This document shows positions 17,908 to 26,155 of a stretch of DNA of 64,000 bases, piece after piece (within the stretch, counting starts at the first letter, position 1; every line of letters begins with the position of its first letter). Under the pieces are notes generated by a model. The model made no database searches. It had not been told where the DNA came from and saw only the letters and a program-made list of their open reading frames with translations. Made by a program: the position numbers and the translations under genes. Source of the stretch: Bacillota bacterium (lineage in GTDB: Bacteria > Bacillota_I > Bacilli_A > Izemoplasmatales > UBA1188); the NCBI GenBank assembly GCA_023410715.1, contig JAEYPN010000016.1, forward strand, positions 1-64,000, written 5' to 3'.

Positions 17908-18169
17908 AATTTCTTGATTCAATAATCAATTTAATTGCTGTTCTCTCTTCTCCATCAATCAAAATGTCTGAAAAGGCAGGAACTAAAACTAGATCTTTAC
18001 CAGTTGGGGCGACATATCCACGAGCAATCGCTACTGCTTTTATTGCTTGATTAAGTGCTCCCGCACCAATGCACTGGATTTCTACCAATCCTTTTTCTCG
18101 AAATGAATTAGCCAAGGCTCCAGCAACTGAACTTGGTTTTGATTTTGATGATACTTTAAGTATTTCCAT
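17906..18169 (-). CDS. spoVS: Stage V sporulation protein S (SpoVS)
   Basis: An 87-residue SpoVS protein, almost the same size as the B. subtilis protein (86). It begins MEILKVSSKSKPSSVAGALA, the strongly conserved family N-terminus, and keeps the QCIGAGALNQAIKAVAIARG core. The fold is Alba-like; in Bacillus it controls septation and progress of sporulation and is made under sigma-H control. The ATG at 18169 follows GGAGG by 11 bases, while an ATG at 18187 overlaps that site. It lies 68 bases after ymdB, the same order rny-ymdB-spoVS as in Bacillus. Non-sporulating bacteria also carry SpoVS, so alone it is not proof of sporulation. Confidence 0.93.
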   Translation of the reverse strand: MEILKVSSKSKPSSVAGALANSFREKGLVEIQCIGAGALNQAIKAVAIARGYVAPTGKDLVLVPAFSDILIDGEERTAIKLIIESRN

Positions 18170-18237
18170 ATAAATTTCTTCCTCCATATATATTTTATAT
18201 TACATTATATGTGAGAAATTTGTAGGATATTCGTATT

Positions 18238-18996
18238 TTATTCAAAAATGTTAATTTTTTCTATTTTTTTATTTGTTAAGTCGAGTAATACTGCATTAAA
18301 TTGTAGTGGCCCATGATTTTCAGGTCTGACATTTTCTGGTACGCCACTAATAAATTTATAGATTCCTTGTTTGATTTCGCCACCAATTATGCCATATTTT
18401 ATCCCTGTCATTCCTATATCTGAAATATAAAGCATTCCTTTAGGAAAAACAATATTATCAGCTGTAGGAACATGTGTATGTGTACCAACAAGTGCACTGA
18501 CGCGTCCATCTAAATAATTAGCTAAAGCGTATTTCTCGCTTGTAGCTTCCGCATGAATATCAACAATTATATAGTCACTTGAAACATCTTTTAAGATTTC
18601 ATCAATTACGGTAAAAGGACTTTCCACATAATCGCGCATAAAAACACGACCGAGTAGGTTAATAATTGTAACCTTTTCTTGATTATATTTAATTGTAATT
18701 GTCTTATTACCAATAACTCCTGGTCCATAGTTTGCGGGCCTAGCAATATTTGGTAAATCAATAATTTCTTTAATTTCACGTTTACTAAAAGTATGATTAC
18801 CTAAAGTAATGGCTCCGATACCTAGTGACATTAATTCTTTGTATACTTCCTTAGTTAATCCATTGCCATCAGCAGAGTTTTCCCCATTACAAATAATTAT
18901 GTTAGGCTTATAAACTTTTTTAATTTCAGGCAAGTATTTTCTTAAGGCTTCCATACCTTTATCCATATATATGTCGCCGATAAATAATACGCGCAT
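18238..18996 (-). CDS. ymdB: YmdB family metallophosphodiesterase
   Basis: A 252-residue calcineurin-like phosphoesterase of the YmdB/TIGR00282 family. Metal ligands are visible in FIGDIYMDKG, the NGENSADGNG segment, LGNHTFS, VDIHAEATSEK and GTHTHVPTAD. In B. subtilis YmdB hydrolyses 2',3'-cyclic nucleotides and controls biofilm and nanotube behaviour. It is encoded downstream of rny, and a hairpin between the two (19011-19041) would lower its expression. The start is preceded by AGGGGGA. Confidence 0.93.
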   Translation of the reverse strand: MRVLFIGDIYMDKGMEALRKYLPEIKKVYKPNIIICNGENSADGNGLTKEVYKELMSLGIGAITLGNHTFSKREIKEIIDLPNIARPANYGPGVIGNKTITIKYNQEKVTIINLLGRVFMRDYVESPFTVIDEILKDVSSDYIIVDIHAEATSEKYALANYLDGRVSALVGTHTHVPTADNIVFPKGMLYISDIGMTGIKYGIIGGEIKQGIYKFISGVPENVRPENHGPLQFNAVLLDLTNKKIEKINIFE

Positions 18997-19010
18997 GTTT
19001 GATTCCCCCT

Positions 19011-19041
19011 ATAAAAAGAAGGGCTGTTAAACAACCCTTTA
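19011..19041 (-). terminator. Intercistronic terminator between rny and ymdB
   Basis: On the minus strand AAGGGTTG (19039-19032) pairs with CAGCCCTT (19026-19019), one G-T pair, followed by CTTTTTAT. The stem begins in the rny stop codon. Since ymdB has no separate promoter visible, it likely acts as a partial attenuator. Confidence 0.7.
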
Positions 19042-20604
19042 TTTTGCGATGTCTTGTGCTCTAGTCTCTCTAATTACTGTTACTTTAATAGTACCAGGAT
19101 AAGATAATTTCTCTTCTATTTGCTTTTTAATATCATGAGCAATTAAATATGTTCTTTCATCAGAAACATCTTGTGGCTTAACTACAACGCGGACTTCACG
19201 TCCAGCTTGAATAGCATATGCTGTATCAACGCCATCAATGCTCTTTGAAATTTCTTCTAATTGTTCAAGACGTTTAATATAATTTTCAATTGACTCAGAA
19301 CGGCTTCCAGGACGAGCAGCAGATAAGGCATCAGCAGCCGCAACTAGAACTGCAATAATACTTTGTGGTTCCTTATCGCCATGATGTGATTCAATCGCAT
19401 CAATAACAACAGGATTTTCATGATATTTATTAGCAAGTCTTGCACCGATTTCTACATGTGATCCTTCAACTTCATGGTCAATACTCTTTCCAATATCATG
19501 AAGAAGTCCAGCTCTTTTTGCTAACACTTCGTTTTCACCAAGCTCAGCGGCCATTTTACCAGCTAAAAAGGCTGTTTCAATTGAATGTTTTAATGCATTT
19601 TGTCCATAACTTGTTCTAAATTGTAAACGACCAAGTATTTTAACTAGGTCTGGATGCATTTTACCTACACCAACTTCAAATACGGCTTTATCTCCGCATT
19701 CTCTAATGAATTGATCAATTTCAACTCTTGTTTTTTCAACAATTTCTTCAATTCTTGCAGGATGAATACGACCATCAGAAATAAGGTACTCAAGTGTCCT
19801 TTTGGCAATTTCTCTTCTTACTGGATCAAATCCTGATAAGACAATTGCTTCAGGAGTATCATCAACAATTAAGTCAACACCAGTTAAAGCTTCAATTGTT
19901 CTAATATTTCTTCCTTCACGACCAATGATACGACCTTTCATATCATCGTTAGGTAGGTTGATAACCGTAACAGTTGATTCTGTAGTAACATCTTGAGCAT
20001 ATTTTTGAATAGCAAGTGATAAAATATCTTTAGCTTGTTTCTGAGCATTTGTTTTAGCAAGATCTTCTTGTTCTTTAACATAAATTGCAATTTCTTCTTG
20101 CATTTCTTCTTCTACTCTAGCTAATATAACATCACGTGCTTGTTCAATCGTATATTTTGCAATTTCCATCAATTTTGTTGATTGTTCTTCAACTAATTTA
20201 TCTAACTTACTGTTTTTTTCTTCCAATGCTGCTTTTCGATCATCTAAAGATTGTTCTTTACGATCTAGATTTATCTCACGTCTATCGAGATTTTCTGAAC
20301 GACGATCTAGTGATTGTTCGCGTTGTAACATTTTACCTTCAAGCTCATTAACAGCTAATTTTCTTTCTTTTACATCGCGATCAGCTTCTTGTAGCAAATT
20401 ATGAATTTCTTGTTTTGTTTCAATAATCTTTTCTTTTTTCGTTTTCTCAGCTAATGCAGTAGCTTCTTCGATAATTTTTTGTGATTTATTTTGCGTTTCT
20501 TGAAATCCTTTTTCAACTATAATCACTCTTAGCATAAAGCCTACAAGGCCACCTACTAAAAGACCACCTAGCACACTGGAGAAAATTATCCAAAATTCAG
20601 TCAT
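19039..20604 (-). CDS. rny: Ribonuclease Y
   Basis: A 521-residue membrane-anchored endoribonuclease that initiates mRNA decay. Order of parts: N-terminal membrane helix (about 4-26), a long charged coiled coil (30-205), the KH RNA-binding domain with GRIIGREGRNIRTIE (about 225), and the HD phosphohydrolase domain with HDIGKSIDHEVEGSH (about 370) and the downstream SHHGD motif. The ATG at 20604 has GGAGG eight bases upstream, better than an ATG at 20619. It sits directly downstream of recA, as in many Bacilli, but has its own strong promoter. Confidence 0.97.
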   Translation of the reverse strand: MTEFWIIFSSVLGGLLVGGLVGFMLRVIIVEKGFQETQNKSQKIIEEATALAEKTKKEKIIETKQEIHNLLQEADRDVKERKLAVNELEGKMLQREQSLDRRSENLDRREINLDRKEQSLDDRKAALEEKNSKLDKLVEEQSTKLMEIAKYTIEQARDVILARVEEEMQEEIAIYVKEQEDLAKTNAQKQAKDILSLAIQKYAQDVTTESTVTVINLPNDDMKGRIIGREGRNIRTIEALTGVDLIVDDTPEAIVLSGFDPVRREIAKRTLEYLISDGRIHPARIEEIVEKTRVEIDQFIRECGDKAVFEVGVGKMHPDLVKILGRLQFRTSYGQNALKHSIETAFLAGKMAAELGENEVLAKRAGLLHDIGKSIDHEVEGSHVEIGARLANKYHENPVVIDAIESHHGDKEPQSIIAVLVAAADALSAARPGSRSESIENYIKRLEQLEEISKSIDGVDTAYAIQAGREVRVVVKPQDVSDERTYLIAHDIKKQIEEKLSYPGTIKVTVIRETRAQDIAK

Positions 20605-20667
20605 AATTTTTTCCTCCAATTTTATTTATCAAATAAATTTTTATTTGTTTGATTTAATACCTTACCT

Positions 20668-20696
20668 ATTATAACCTAAAATTTACTGTTAGTCAA
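20668..20696 (-). promoter_or_regulatory. Sigma-A promoter of rny
   Basis: Minus strand TTGACT (20696-20691), 17-base spacer, TATAAT (20673-20668). This is one of the best consensus promoters of the window and would drive rny, ymdB and spoVS. The leader of about 55 bases contains an AT-only hairpin (CAAATAAA with TTTATTTG). Confidence 0.8.
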
Positions 20697-20730
20697 ACAT
20701 AAGTTCAATTTTTGTTTTATTACTTATAAA

Positions 20731-20763
20731 TAAAAAGCTTCAGCATGTAAACGCTAAAGCTTT
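20731..20763 (-). terminator. Terminator of the cvfB-pgsA-recA unit
   Basis: AAAGCTTTAGC and GCTGAAGCTTT form an 11-bp stem with one mismatch on the minus strand, followed by TTTTATTTATAA, 27 bases past the recA stop. Confidence 0.82.
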
Positions 20764-20789
20764 CAAATTTATTAATTATTTTATAATAT

Positions 20790-21788
20790 CTAGCAGCTAG
20801 TAATTTTATAATTTTCTCTTACTAATTTTTCAATTTCATCACAAACAGCTGGATTTTCATCTAAATATTTTTTAGAATTTTCACGACCTTGACCAATCTT
20901 TTCGCCTTGATATGAGAACCAAGCACCAGATTTTTTAACTATGTCTAATTCAGCAGCTAAATCTAAAATTTCACCAGTACGAGAAATACCTTTTCCAAAG
21001 ATAATATCAACTTCGCAAGTTTTAAATGGCGCAGCCACTTTATTCTTAACAACTTTGATTTTTGTTCTATTACCAGTAATGTCTGTGCCTTCTTTTATTT
21101 GATCACTCTTTCTAATATCTAAACGAATTGATGAATAAAATTTTAAGGCCCTTCCACCAGGTGTAGTTTCAGGATTGCCAAATAATACGCCAACTTTCTC
21201 ACGAATTTGGTTAATAAATATTGCAATACAATTTGATTTTGATAAAACACCTGATAATTTACGCATTGCTTGACTCATTAAACGAGCTTGAAGACCGACA
21301 TGTGAATCTCCCATATCGCCTCTAATTTCAGCTTCAGGAACTAAAGCTGCAACTGAGTCAATAACGATTATATCAATGGCGCCACTTCTAATCAATGATT
21401 CTGCTATTTCTAAAGCTTGTTCACCAGTATCTGGTTGTGATAAGATTAATTCATCAATATCAACACCTAAGGCTTTAGCATACTTAGGATCTAAAGCATG
21501 TTCAGCATCAATGAATGCAGCATATCCACCAGTTTTTTGGGCTTCAGCTATTGCATGTAAAGCAAATGTAGTTTTACCGCTTGATTCAGGACCAAATATT
21601 TCAATAATACGTCCCTTTGGATATCCACCGATTCCTAGTGCGGCATCTAAGGCAATAGAACCACTATGTAAAACGTCAATGTTTTGATTTTCTAAATCTT
21701 CACCAAGAACCATTACTGATCCTTTTCCATATTCTTTTTCTATATCTTTTATTGCTTGCTCTAATAATTTTTTGCGTTTTTCGTCCAT
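20790..21788 (-). CDS. recA: RecA recombinase
   Basis: A 332-residue RecA: Walker A GPESSGKTT (about 65), Walker B VIDSVAALVP (about 140), DNA-binding loop L1 near MGDSHVGLQARLMSQ and L2 near FGNPETTPGG. The protein is slightly short because the acidic C-terminal tail seen in Bacillus RecA is nearly absent. It catalyses strand exchange in recombination repair and would act on DNA taken up through the ComEC channel encoded 5 kb away. It follows pgsA by 48 bases. GGAGG precedes the ATG. No SOS (LexA) box was recognised in front of it. Confidence 0.97.
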   Translation of the reverse strand: MDEKRKKLLEQAIKDIEKEYGKGSVMVLGEDLENQNIDVLHSGSIALDAALGIGGYPKGRIIEIFGPESSGKTTFALHAIAEAQKTGGYAAFIDAEHALDPKYAKALGVDIDELILSQPDTGEQALEIAESLIRSGAIDIIVIDSVAALVPEAEIRGDMGDSHVGLQARLMSQAMRKLSGVLSKSNCIAIFINQIREKVGVLFGNPETTPGGRALKFYSSIRLDIRKSDQIKEGTDITGNRTKIKVVKNKVAAPFKTCEVDIIFGKGISRTGEILDLAAELDIVKKSGAWFSYQGEKIGQGRENSKKYLDENPAVCDEIEKLVRENYKITSC

Positions 21789-21834
21789 ATTTTTTCCTCC
21801 GGTAAAATACTACTTTCGATATTCCCTTTTTCTT

Positions 21835-22386
21835 TTATATTGTTTTAACAATTGCGCCTTTATTTTTAATAAAATAATCAATCCCTGAAATTATTGTTAA
21901 CGCTAAAGCGACATACATAAATACCATTCCAGGAATGTATAAAAACTCTAAATATTCACTGATTAATAATATAATTATCGCAACCATGGTTGTTGCTGTT
22001 TTATACTTGCCAAGCTTTGATGCTGCTATGACTGTTCCTTCTAGTACACATACCATTCTTATTCCTGACACAAAGAATTCTCTTGCTATAATAATGATAA
22101 CGATATAAAGTGGTAAAGAAACCATGTCCGTACTTGTAAGTATTACTAATAGTGACATTACAAGGAGCTTGTCCGCTAATGGATCAAAAAATTTTCCAAA
22201 TGAAGTCACAATGTTTCTTTTTCTTGCAATATGGCCATCAAAGTAATCAGTAAGTGATGCAACGACAAATATTACTGCTAGTATTAAGCTTGTCCAATCA
22301 CCAATTATATTTTTTAAGTAATATAATACAATTAAAATAGGTACTAAAAAAACTCTAATCATTGTTAATTTATTTGGTAAACTCAT
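21835..22386 (-). CDS. pgsA: CDP-diacylglycerol-glycerol-3-phosphate 3-phosphatidyltransferase
   Basis: A 183-residue integral membrane enzyme making phosphatidylglycerophosphate, the first step to phosphatidylglycerol. The CDP-alcohol phosphotransferase motif D-x2-D-G-x2-A-R-x8-G-x3-D-x3-D is complete in DYFDGHIARKRNIVTSFG followed by KFFDPLADK (about residues 51-77). The ATG at 22386 has GAGGTGA in front; the ATG at 22395 does not. It is in the usual place before recA. Confidence 0.95.
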   Translation of the reverse strand: MSLPNKLTMIRVFLVPILIVLYYLKNIIGDWTSLILAVIFVVASLTDYFDGHIARKRNIVTSFGKFFDPLADKLLVMSLLVILTSTDMVSLPLYIVIIIIAREFFVSGIRMVCVLEGTVIAASKLGKYKTATTMVAIIILLISEYLEFLYIPGMVFMYVALALTIISGIDYFIKNKGAIVKTI

Positions 22387-22421
22387 AAAAATCACCTCTT
22401 AAATATTATATCATATTTATC

Positions 22422-22670
22422 TTAAACCCCTAACAATTTTTTAAATAATTCTTCAAAAGATTCAAAGAAAAAAATGAATGTTTTTTCTGTTATTTTTTCG
22501 CCGGCTTTGGCCAATTTAGTAAATGCATTTTTTTCAATACTCTGAGCGTTCTCATAGTCGCCATAATCAATTTCTTTCTCTACTTTTTTCTGATTGTCTG
22601 CTGAACCAATTGATAGTCCTAAAAAGAAAATCACAAAAATGATTGCGTATTTTAGTATTCTCCCTTTCAT
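22422..22670 (-). CDS. Small exported or membrane-anchored protein of unknown function
   Basis: 82 residues. Residues 1-24 are a basic then hydrophobic segment that fits a signal peptide or membrane anchor (cleavage possibly after SADN region). The rest is charged, ending in a Phe-rich amphipathic helix (FIFFFESFEELFKKLLG). No family recognised. The AGAGGTGAAAAT site before the ATG is strong, so it is translated. It lies between cvfB and pgsA on the same transcript. Confidence 0.6.
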   Translation of the reverse strand: MKGRILKYAIIFVIFFLGLSIGSADNQKKVEKEIDYGDYENAQSIEKNAFTKLAKAGEKITEKTFIFFFESFEELFKKLLGV

Positions 22671-22735
22671 ATTTTCACCTCTTCATTAATTATAAATATA
22701 GATGATTAAAAAAAATATCAAAAAAGGAGAAGTTT

Positions 22736-23602
22736 TTAACTTTCTCCTAATTTTACAGTTGCTAAGATAATACAATCATCTTGAATTAAAATTAATTTTT
22801 GTTTGTATAAATGGCCAATAGCTCTTTTATAGGCATTTTTACTCATCTGGAATACCTTATAAATTTCAAGTGAATCGGATTTATCTGTCAAGAATACAAC
22901 TTTGTATTTTTCAAGATAATTCATAATCTTTTTACCATCAGGCTCAAGCATTAATTCTTTTTGTTTGGTTAAACTAGCATTGTAAGTTCCATCAGGTTTT
23001 TTAAATAAAATCGTTGCTTTTAAAACTTGTCCAACACGATAACGATCACGTGTGTTAGCTTTATGAATAAATACTTCATGTCCATCAAAGGTAAAAGTAA
23101 TTAAGCCTTCCTCTGTCACATAAAAAACATCAACGTCAACTTCGTCTCCTGGATTTAAATCGTAGGTTGGAATTATATTTTCTTTAATAGCTTGTCTAGG
23201 TAATAACTTAGCTCGCATATTGTTATTTGTTGTTTTTAAACAAACATATAGTTTATCACCAATTTGTGGATAAAATTCACGTGAGAAAGGCAAATCCACA
23301 TGAGCGAGTAATAAATCTTTTGACATCCCATAGTTGAGGAAAAAACCTAAAGTTTCTTTATCATCAACTACTTGTAAGAAAGCTGGTTTATTAATTGTAA
23401 TTAAAGCCTCCTTAGTTGATGCAGTAATTCTTCTTTTGTTATCAGAATACAAAAAGACCCTAATTTTCTCGCCTGGTTCATATTCCTTTAGTGCTTCCCT
23501 TTTATGTAAAAATATTTCTTCATCTGAGCCATCTTCTACTAATATATAAGCTATATCTGATTCCCTTACAACCGTAAGTTCATTATAATCACCAAGAATC
23601 AT
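22736..23602 (-). CDS. cvfB: CvfB/YitL-like S1-domain RNA-binding protein
   Basis: A 288-residue protein like B. subtilis YitL and S. aureus CvfB. It has tandem S1-type beta barrels (one near 1-65, another near 70-140, a third near 145-215 with EVFIHKANTRDRYRVGQ) and a C-terminal winged helix (about 225-288, MSKNAYKRAIGHLYKQ). The family binds RNA and in S. aureus regulates virulence genes. The ATG at 23602 is preceded by a weak GTG ATT site; a GTG at 23611 is the alternative. Confidence 0.88.
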   Translation of the reverse strand: MILGDYNELTVVRESDIAYILVEDGSDEEIFLHKREALKEYEPGEKIRVFLYSDNKRRITASTKEALITINKPAFLQVVDDKETLGFFLNYGMSKDLLLAHVDLPFSREFYPQIGDKLYVCLKTTNNNMRAKLLPRQAIKENIIPTYDLNPGDEVDVDVFYVTEEGLITFTFDGHEVFIHKANTRDRYRVGQVLKATILFKKPDGTYNASLTKQKELMLEPDGKKIMNYLEKYKVVFLTDKSDSLEIYKVFQMSKNAYKRAIGHLYKQKLILIQDDCIILATVKLGES

Positions 23603-23696
23603 ATTAATCACGTATAATAAATTAATAAGTATTCAATTTATTAATTCTCCTTCTTCATTTTTATGTAAAGATTATAACATATGTTTAATATGATTG

Positions 23697-24698
23697 TTAA
23701 ATAATTCTTTCATGAAAAGTATAATTTATGACATTACCAATAAAACTTTTTAGATTTTCTATAATTTCATCAATATCTTTGGTTGATACAATATAATTTA
23801 GGCCTTCAGGCGTTAAAACTTCTTCTATAATATTTATCTTGTCACTATCACTTAAAAGACCAACTTCTCCAAAAAGAATCTTTCTCGTCTCATCATCAAC
23901 GGTAAAATCTTCCTTCATAAAATTATTGCCTTTAACATAAAGATTTTCTTTGTCTTTCTTTTTGTTTATCTCATAATATAAATATTGCATTAAATAATTA
24001 ATTGTATCTGCACTAATTGTCACAGAATCAGTTACGGTTGGTACACCAATTGCGATTACTGGAATTCCTAATGTCTCTAAACTTAATTCCTTTCTATCAT
24101 TTCCAACCCCACTACCAGGAGTAATTCCTGTATCGGTTAATTGAATTGTTTTATTGATCCTCTTTACGTTTCTTGCACATAAGGCATCAAAGGTAATAAT
24201 GAGCCGTGGTTTAATGGCTTTAATTACTGCTTCAATCTTAATGTGGGTATCAATTCCTGTTGTTCCTGTGACTCCAGGAGTAAATGTTGCGACATTTTGA
24301 AATTTGTTTTCTTCTAAACTATCATAAATATGACTAGTTACAAAAATATCATCAATAATTTTTGGACCGAGGGCATCAGGTGTAATATTTAAATTTCCAA
24401 GTCCAACAAAAAGTACTAAATCTTCTTTAGTAAGTTTATAAGGCGCAATTAATTCTAAGATGACTTTCTTTAGTTCTTCTTTTAATTCATCATTAAATTC
24501 ATCAATGATGATGGTAAAATATGTCCCTTTTTTCTTGCTTGTTGCTAAAGCTTGGTTTTCATCTATCATCGCTTTATATACCTTAAAACTGTTTAAATTT
24601 CTTTCTTCTACGTATATATCAGCACTTTTATTTTCGATCAGTCCTTCATAAATAAGGTCGGTTCGACCAAAATTTAGCGGTTTTTTATTATTTTCCAT
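23697..24698 (-). CDS. gpr: Germination protease GPR (spore endopeptidase, A25)
   Basis: A 333-residue protein of the GPR family, the enzyme that degrades small acid-soluble spore proteins at germination. Landmarks: RTDLIYE near the N-terminus, the core LVLFVGLGNLNITPDALGP, TPGVTGTTGIDT, FDALCARNVKRINKTIQLTDTGI and PGSGVGNDRKELS. These contain the two conserved aspartates of the family's active site. The protein is normally made as a proenzyme in the forespore. The ATG at 24698 has GGGTGATAAA before it. Divergent from rpsT with 109 bases between, the Bacillus arrangement. No sigma-G promoter could be recognised. No SASP gene is present in the window. Confidence 0.93.
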   Translation of the reverse strand: MENNKKPLNFGRTDLIYEGLIENKSADIYVEERNLNSFKVYKAMIDENQALATSKKKGTYFTIIIDEFNDELKEELKKVILELIAPYKLTKEDLVLFVGLGNLNITPDALGPKIIDDIFVTSHIYDSLEENKFQNVATFTPGVTGTTGIDTHIKIEAVIKAIKPRLIITFDALCARNVKRINKTIQLTDTGITPGSGVGNDRKELSLETLGIPVIAIGVPTVTDSVTISADTINYLMQYLYYEINKKKDKENLYVKGNNFMKEDFTVDDETRKILFGEVGLLSDSDKINIIEEVLTPEGLNYIVSTKDIDEIIENLKSFIGNVINYTFHERII

Positions 24699-24749
24699 TT
24701 TATCACCCGCTTTTATTTTATCTTTTAAAAAATAAATCATACTTAAATA

Positions 24750-24778
24750 TTGCATTTTCTTTTAAGATTTGTTATCAT
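24750..24778 (+). promoter_or_regulatory. Sigma-A promoter of rpsT
   Basis: TTGCAT (24750-24755), 17-base spacer, TATCAT (24773-24778). Leader of about 25 bases with GGAGGTGA before the start. Confidence 0.65.
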
Positions 24779-24807
24779 ATTAATGCTGGTAATTTGGAGG
24801 TGAAACT

Positions 24808-25068
24808 ATGGCAAATATCAAATCTCAAATGAAACGTAACATCACAAACGAAAAAAGAAACTTAGCAAACTCTTCATTTAAATCTTCTTTAAAGACTGCA
24901 ATCAAACTTGTTGAAAAAGCAGTTGAAGAAAAAAATAAAGAAAATGCGATCCAAGCACTTAACAATGCAAACAAAAAACTAGATAAAGCGTTAGCTAAAG
25001 GTTTACATCATAAAAATTATGTTGCTAGACAAAAATCTCGTTTAGCTTTACTTGTTAATTCTTTATAA
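24808..25068 (+). CDS. rpsT: Ribosomal protein S20
   Basis: An 86-residue basic helical protein, the normal length of S20, beginning MANIKSQMKRN and containing the NANKKLDKALAKGLHHKN segment of the family. It binds 16S rRNA in the body of the small subunit. Monocistronic between gpr and holA, with its own promoter and a strong terminator. GGAGGTGA precedes the ATG. Confidence 0.97.
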   Translation: MANIKSQMKRNITNEKRNLANSSFKSSLKTAIKLVEKAVEEKNKENAIQALNNANKKLDKALAKGLHHKNYVARQKSRLALLVNSL

Positions 25069-25084
25069 TTTGATAATTGATAAC

Positions 25085-25108
25085 AAAAAAAGCCGAAAGG
25101 CTTTTTTT
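25085..25108. terminator. Terminator between rpsT and holA (both strands)
   Basis: AAAAAAGCC and GGCTTTTTT form a stem around GAAA with long A and T runs. It ends rpsT and, on the other strand, holA. Confidence 0.93.
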
Positions 25109-25116
25109 GTTTTGTT

Positions 25117-26079
25117 CTATAATCTGAGTAAGAATAATTCAATCCCAATATTTTTTTCAATTTTACCGCTTTTAATATCAAAATCAAGTTTCTCAAGATT
25201 TTCTATATATCTAATTAATAAATTATCTTTTACCTCGTTTGCATTTTTCATAATGTAGTAGGCTCTACCTTTTGTCGCATTAAAATACTTCATAATGTCT
25301 TGTGAACCTAACCCACTTTTAAGAAGCTCTTTGGTATATAAGATTTCTTGAAACTTTGAAGTAATAGCTCCTAAAACAGAAACCGAATCATTACCATTAT
25401 TAATAAAATTATAATAAATACGTAAAACCTCACTAATGTTTCTTGAAACAACCGCATTTAATAAATCATAAATATTATCTTCATAATTTTTAGTTATTAA
25501 TTCATTTACATCAGCTAAATTAATTTTCTTATCATTCATTTTATATAAGAATAATTTTTCAAGCTCATTATTAATCATACCTGAATCAACCTGTAAATTT
25601 TTAATTAACTCTAATAAAGCATTTCTTTCAATTTCATATCCTTGATCAAGAATAGTTTTATGAATATATTTTTCTTTTTCTTCTTTAGAAAGTTCCTTGC
25701 ATTCAATGACACATGCTACATCCATAATTTCTTTATATAAATTTTTTCTTGAATCAAGTTTCTCATAAGGGGCTTCAATAATTAGAACTGATGTTCTAAC
25801 AGGAGACGCAATATATTCTTTTAATGTTGAAAAAACATGATCTGGTTCATTTTTAGGTTTATTACTCGATAAAAAGTAGGCATTTTGTAAAACAACGACG
25901 CGAAAGTCACTTATAAAAGGGGTACTTCTCAAGTCATTTACAGCGTTTTGAATTGGTGATTCCTCTAAATCATAAAAGCTTAAGTTGTATTCATCAACTT
26001 GCGTTTCATTAATAATTTTTGTTGTTTCTTTTTTTATTTTATGGTGATTTAAGCCATAAATTAAATAAATTTTTTCCAA
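25117..26079 (-). CDS. holA: DNA polymerase III delta subunit
   Basis: A 320-residue clamp-loader delta subunit (YqeN). It begins LEKIYLIYGLNHHKIKKET, with the characteristic YG-x-N/D start, and has the helical C-terminal domain with NDSVSVLGAITSKFQEILYTKELL. It opens the sliding clamp with the tau and delta-prime subunits. The start is probably the TTG at 26079, six bases after GAGGTG; a GTG at 26088 lies inside that site. The order comEC-holA-rpsT matches Bacillus. Confidence 0.93.
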   Translation of the reverse strand: MEKIYLIYGLNHHKIKKETTKIINETQVDEYNLSFYDLEESPIQNAVNDLRSTPFISDFRVVVLQNAYFLSSNKPKNEPDHVFSTLKEYIASPVRTSVLIIEAPYEKLDSRKNLYKEIMDVACVIECKELSKEEKEKYIHKTILDQGYEIERNALLELIKNLQVDSGMINNELEKLFLYKMNDKKINLADVNELITKNYEDNIYDLLNAVVSRNISEVLRIYYNFINNGNDSVSVLGAITSKFQEILYTKELLKSGLGSQDIMKYFNATKGRAYYIMKNANEVKDNLLIRYIENLEKLDFDIKSGKIEKNIGIELFLLRL

Positions 26080-26112
26080 GTAAATCACCTCTTTTGATCT
26101 ACTTAATTATAT

Positions 26113-26150
26113 CTCAAAAAATCAAAGAACGCAAATAATAATTTTGCGTT
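26113..26150 (-). terminator. Intrinsic terminator of the yqe-com operon
   Basis: AACGCAAA (26150 side on the minus strand) pairs with TTTGCGTT around ATTATTA and is followed by CTTTGATTTTTTGAG, directly past the comEC stop. Confidence 0.82.
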
Positions 26151-26155
26151 CTCAT

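Noticed and set aside
21376..21687. 103-codon open frame opposite recA
   Set aside because: Antisense shadow of the RecA core.
24699..24807. Sigma-G promoter for gpr
   Set aside because: No GHATR-N17/18-CATWHTW match at a proper distance could be found upstream of gpr.
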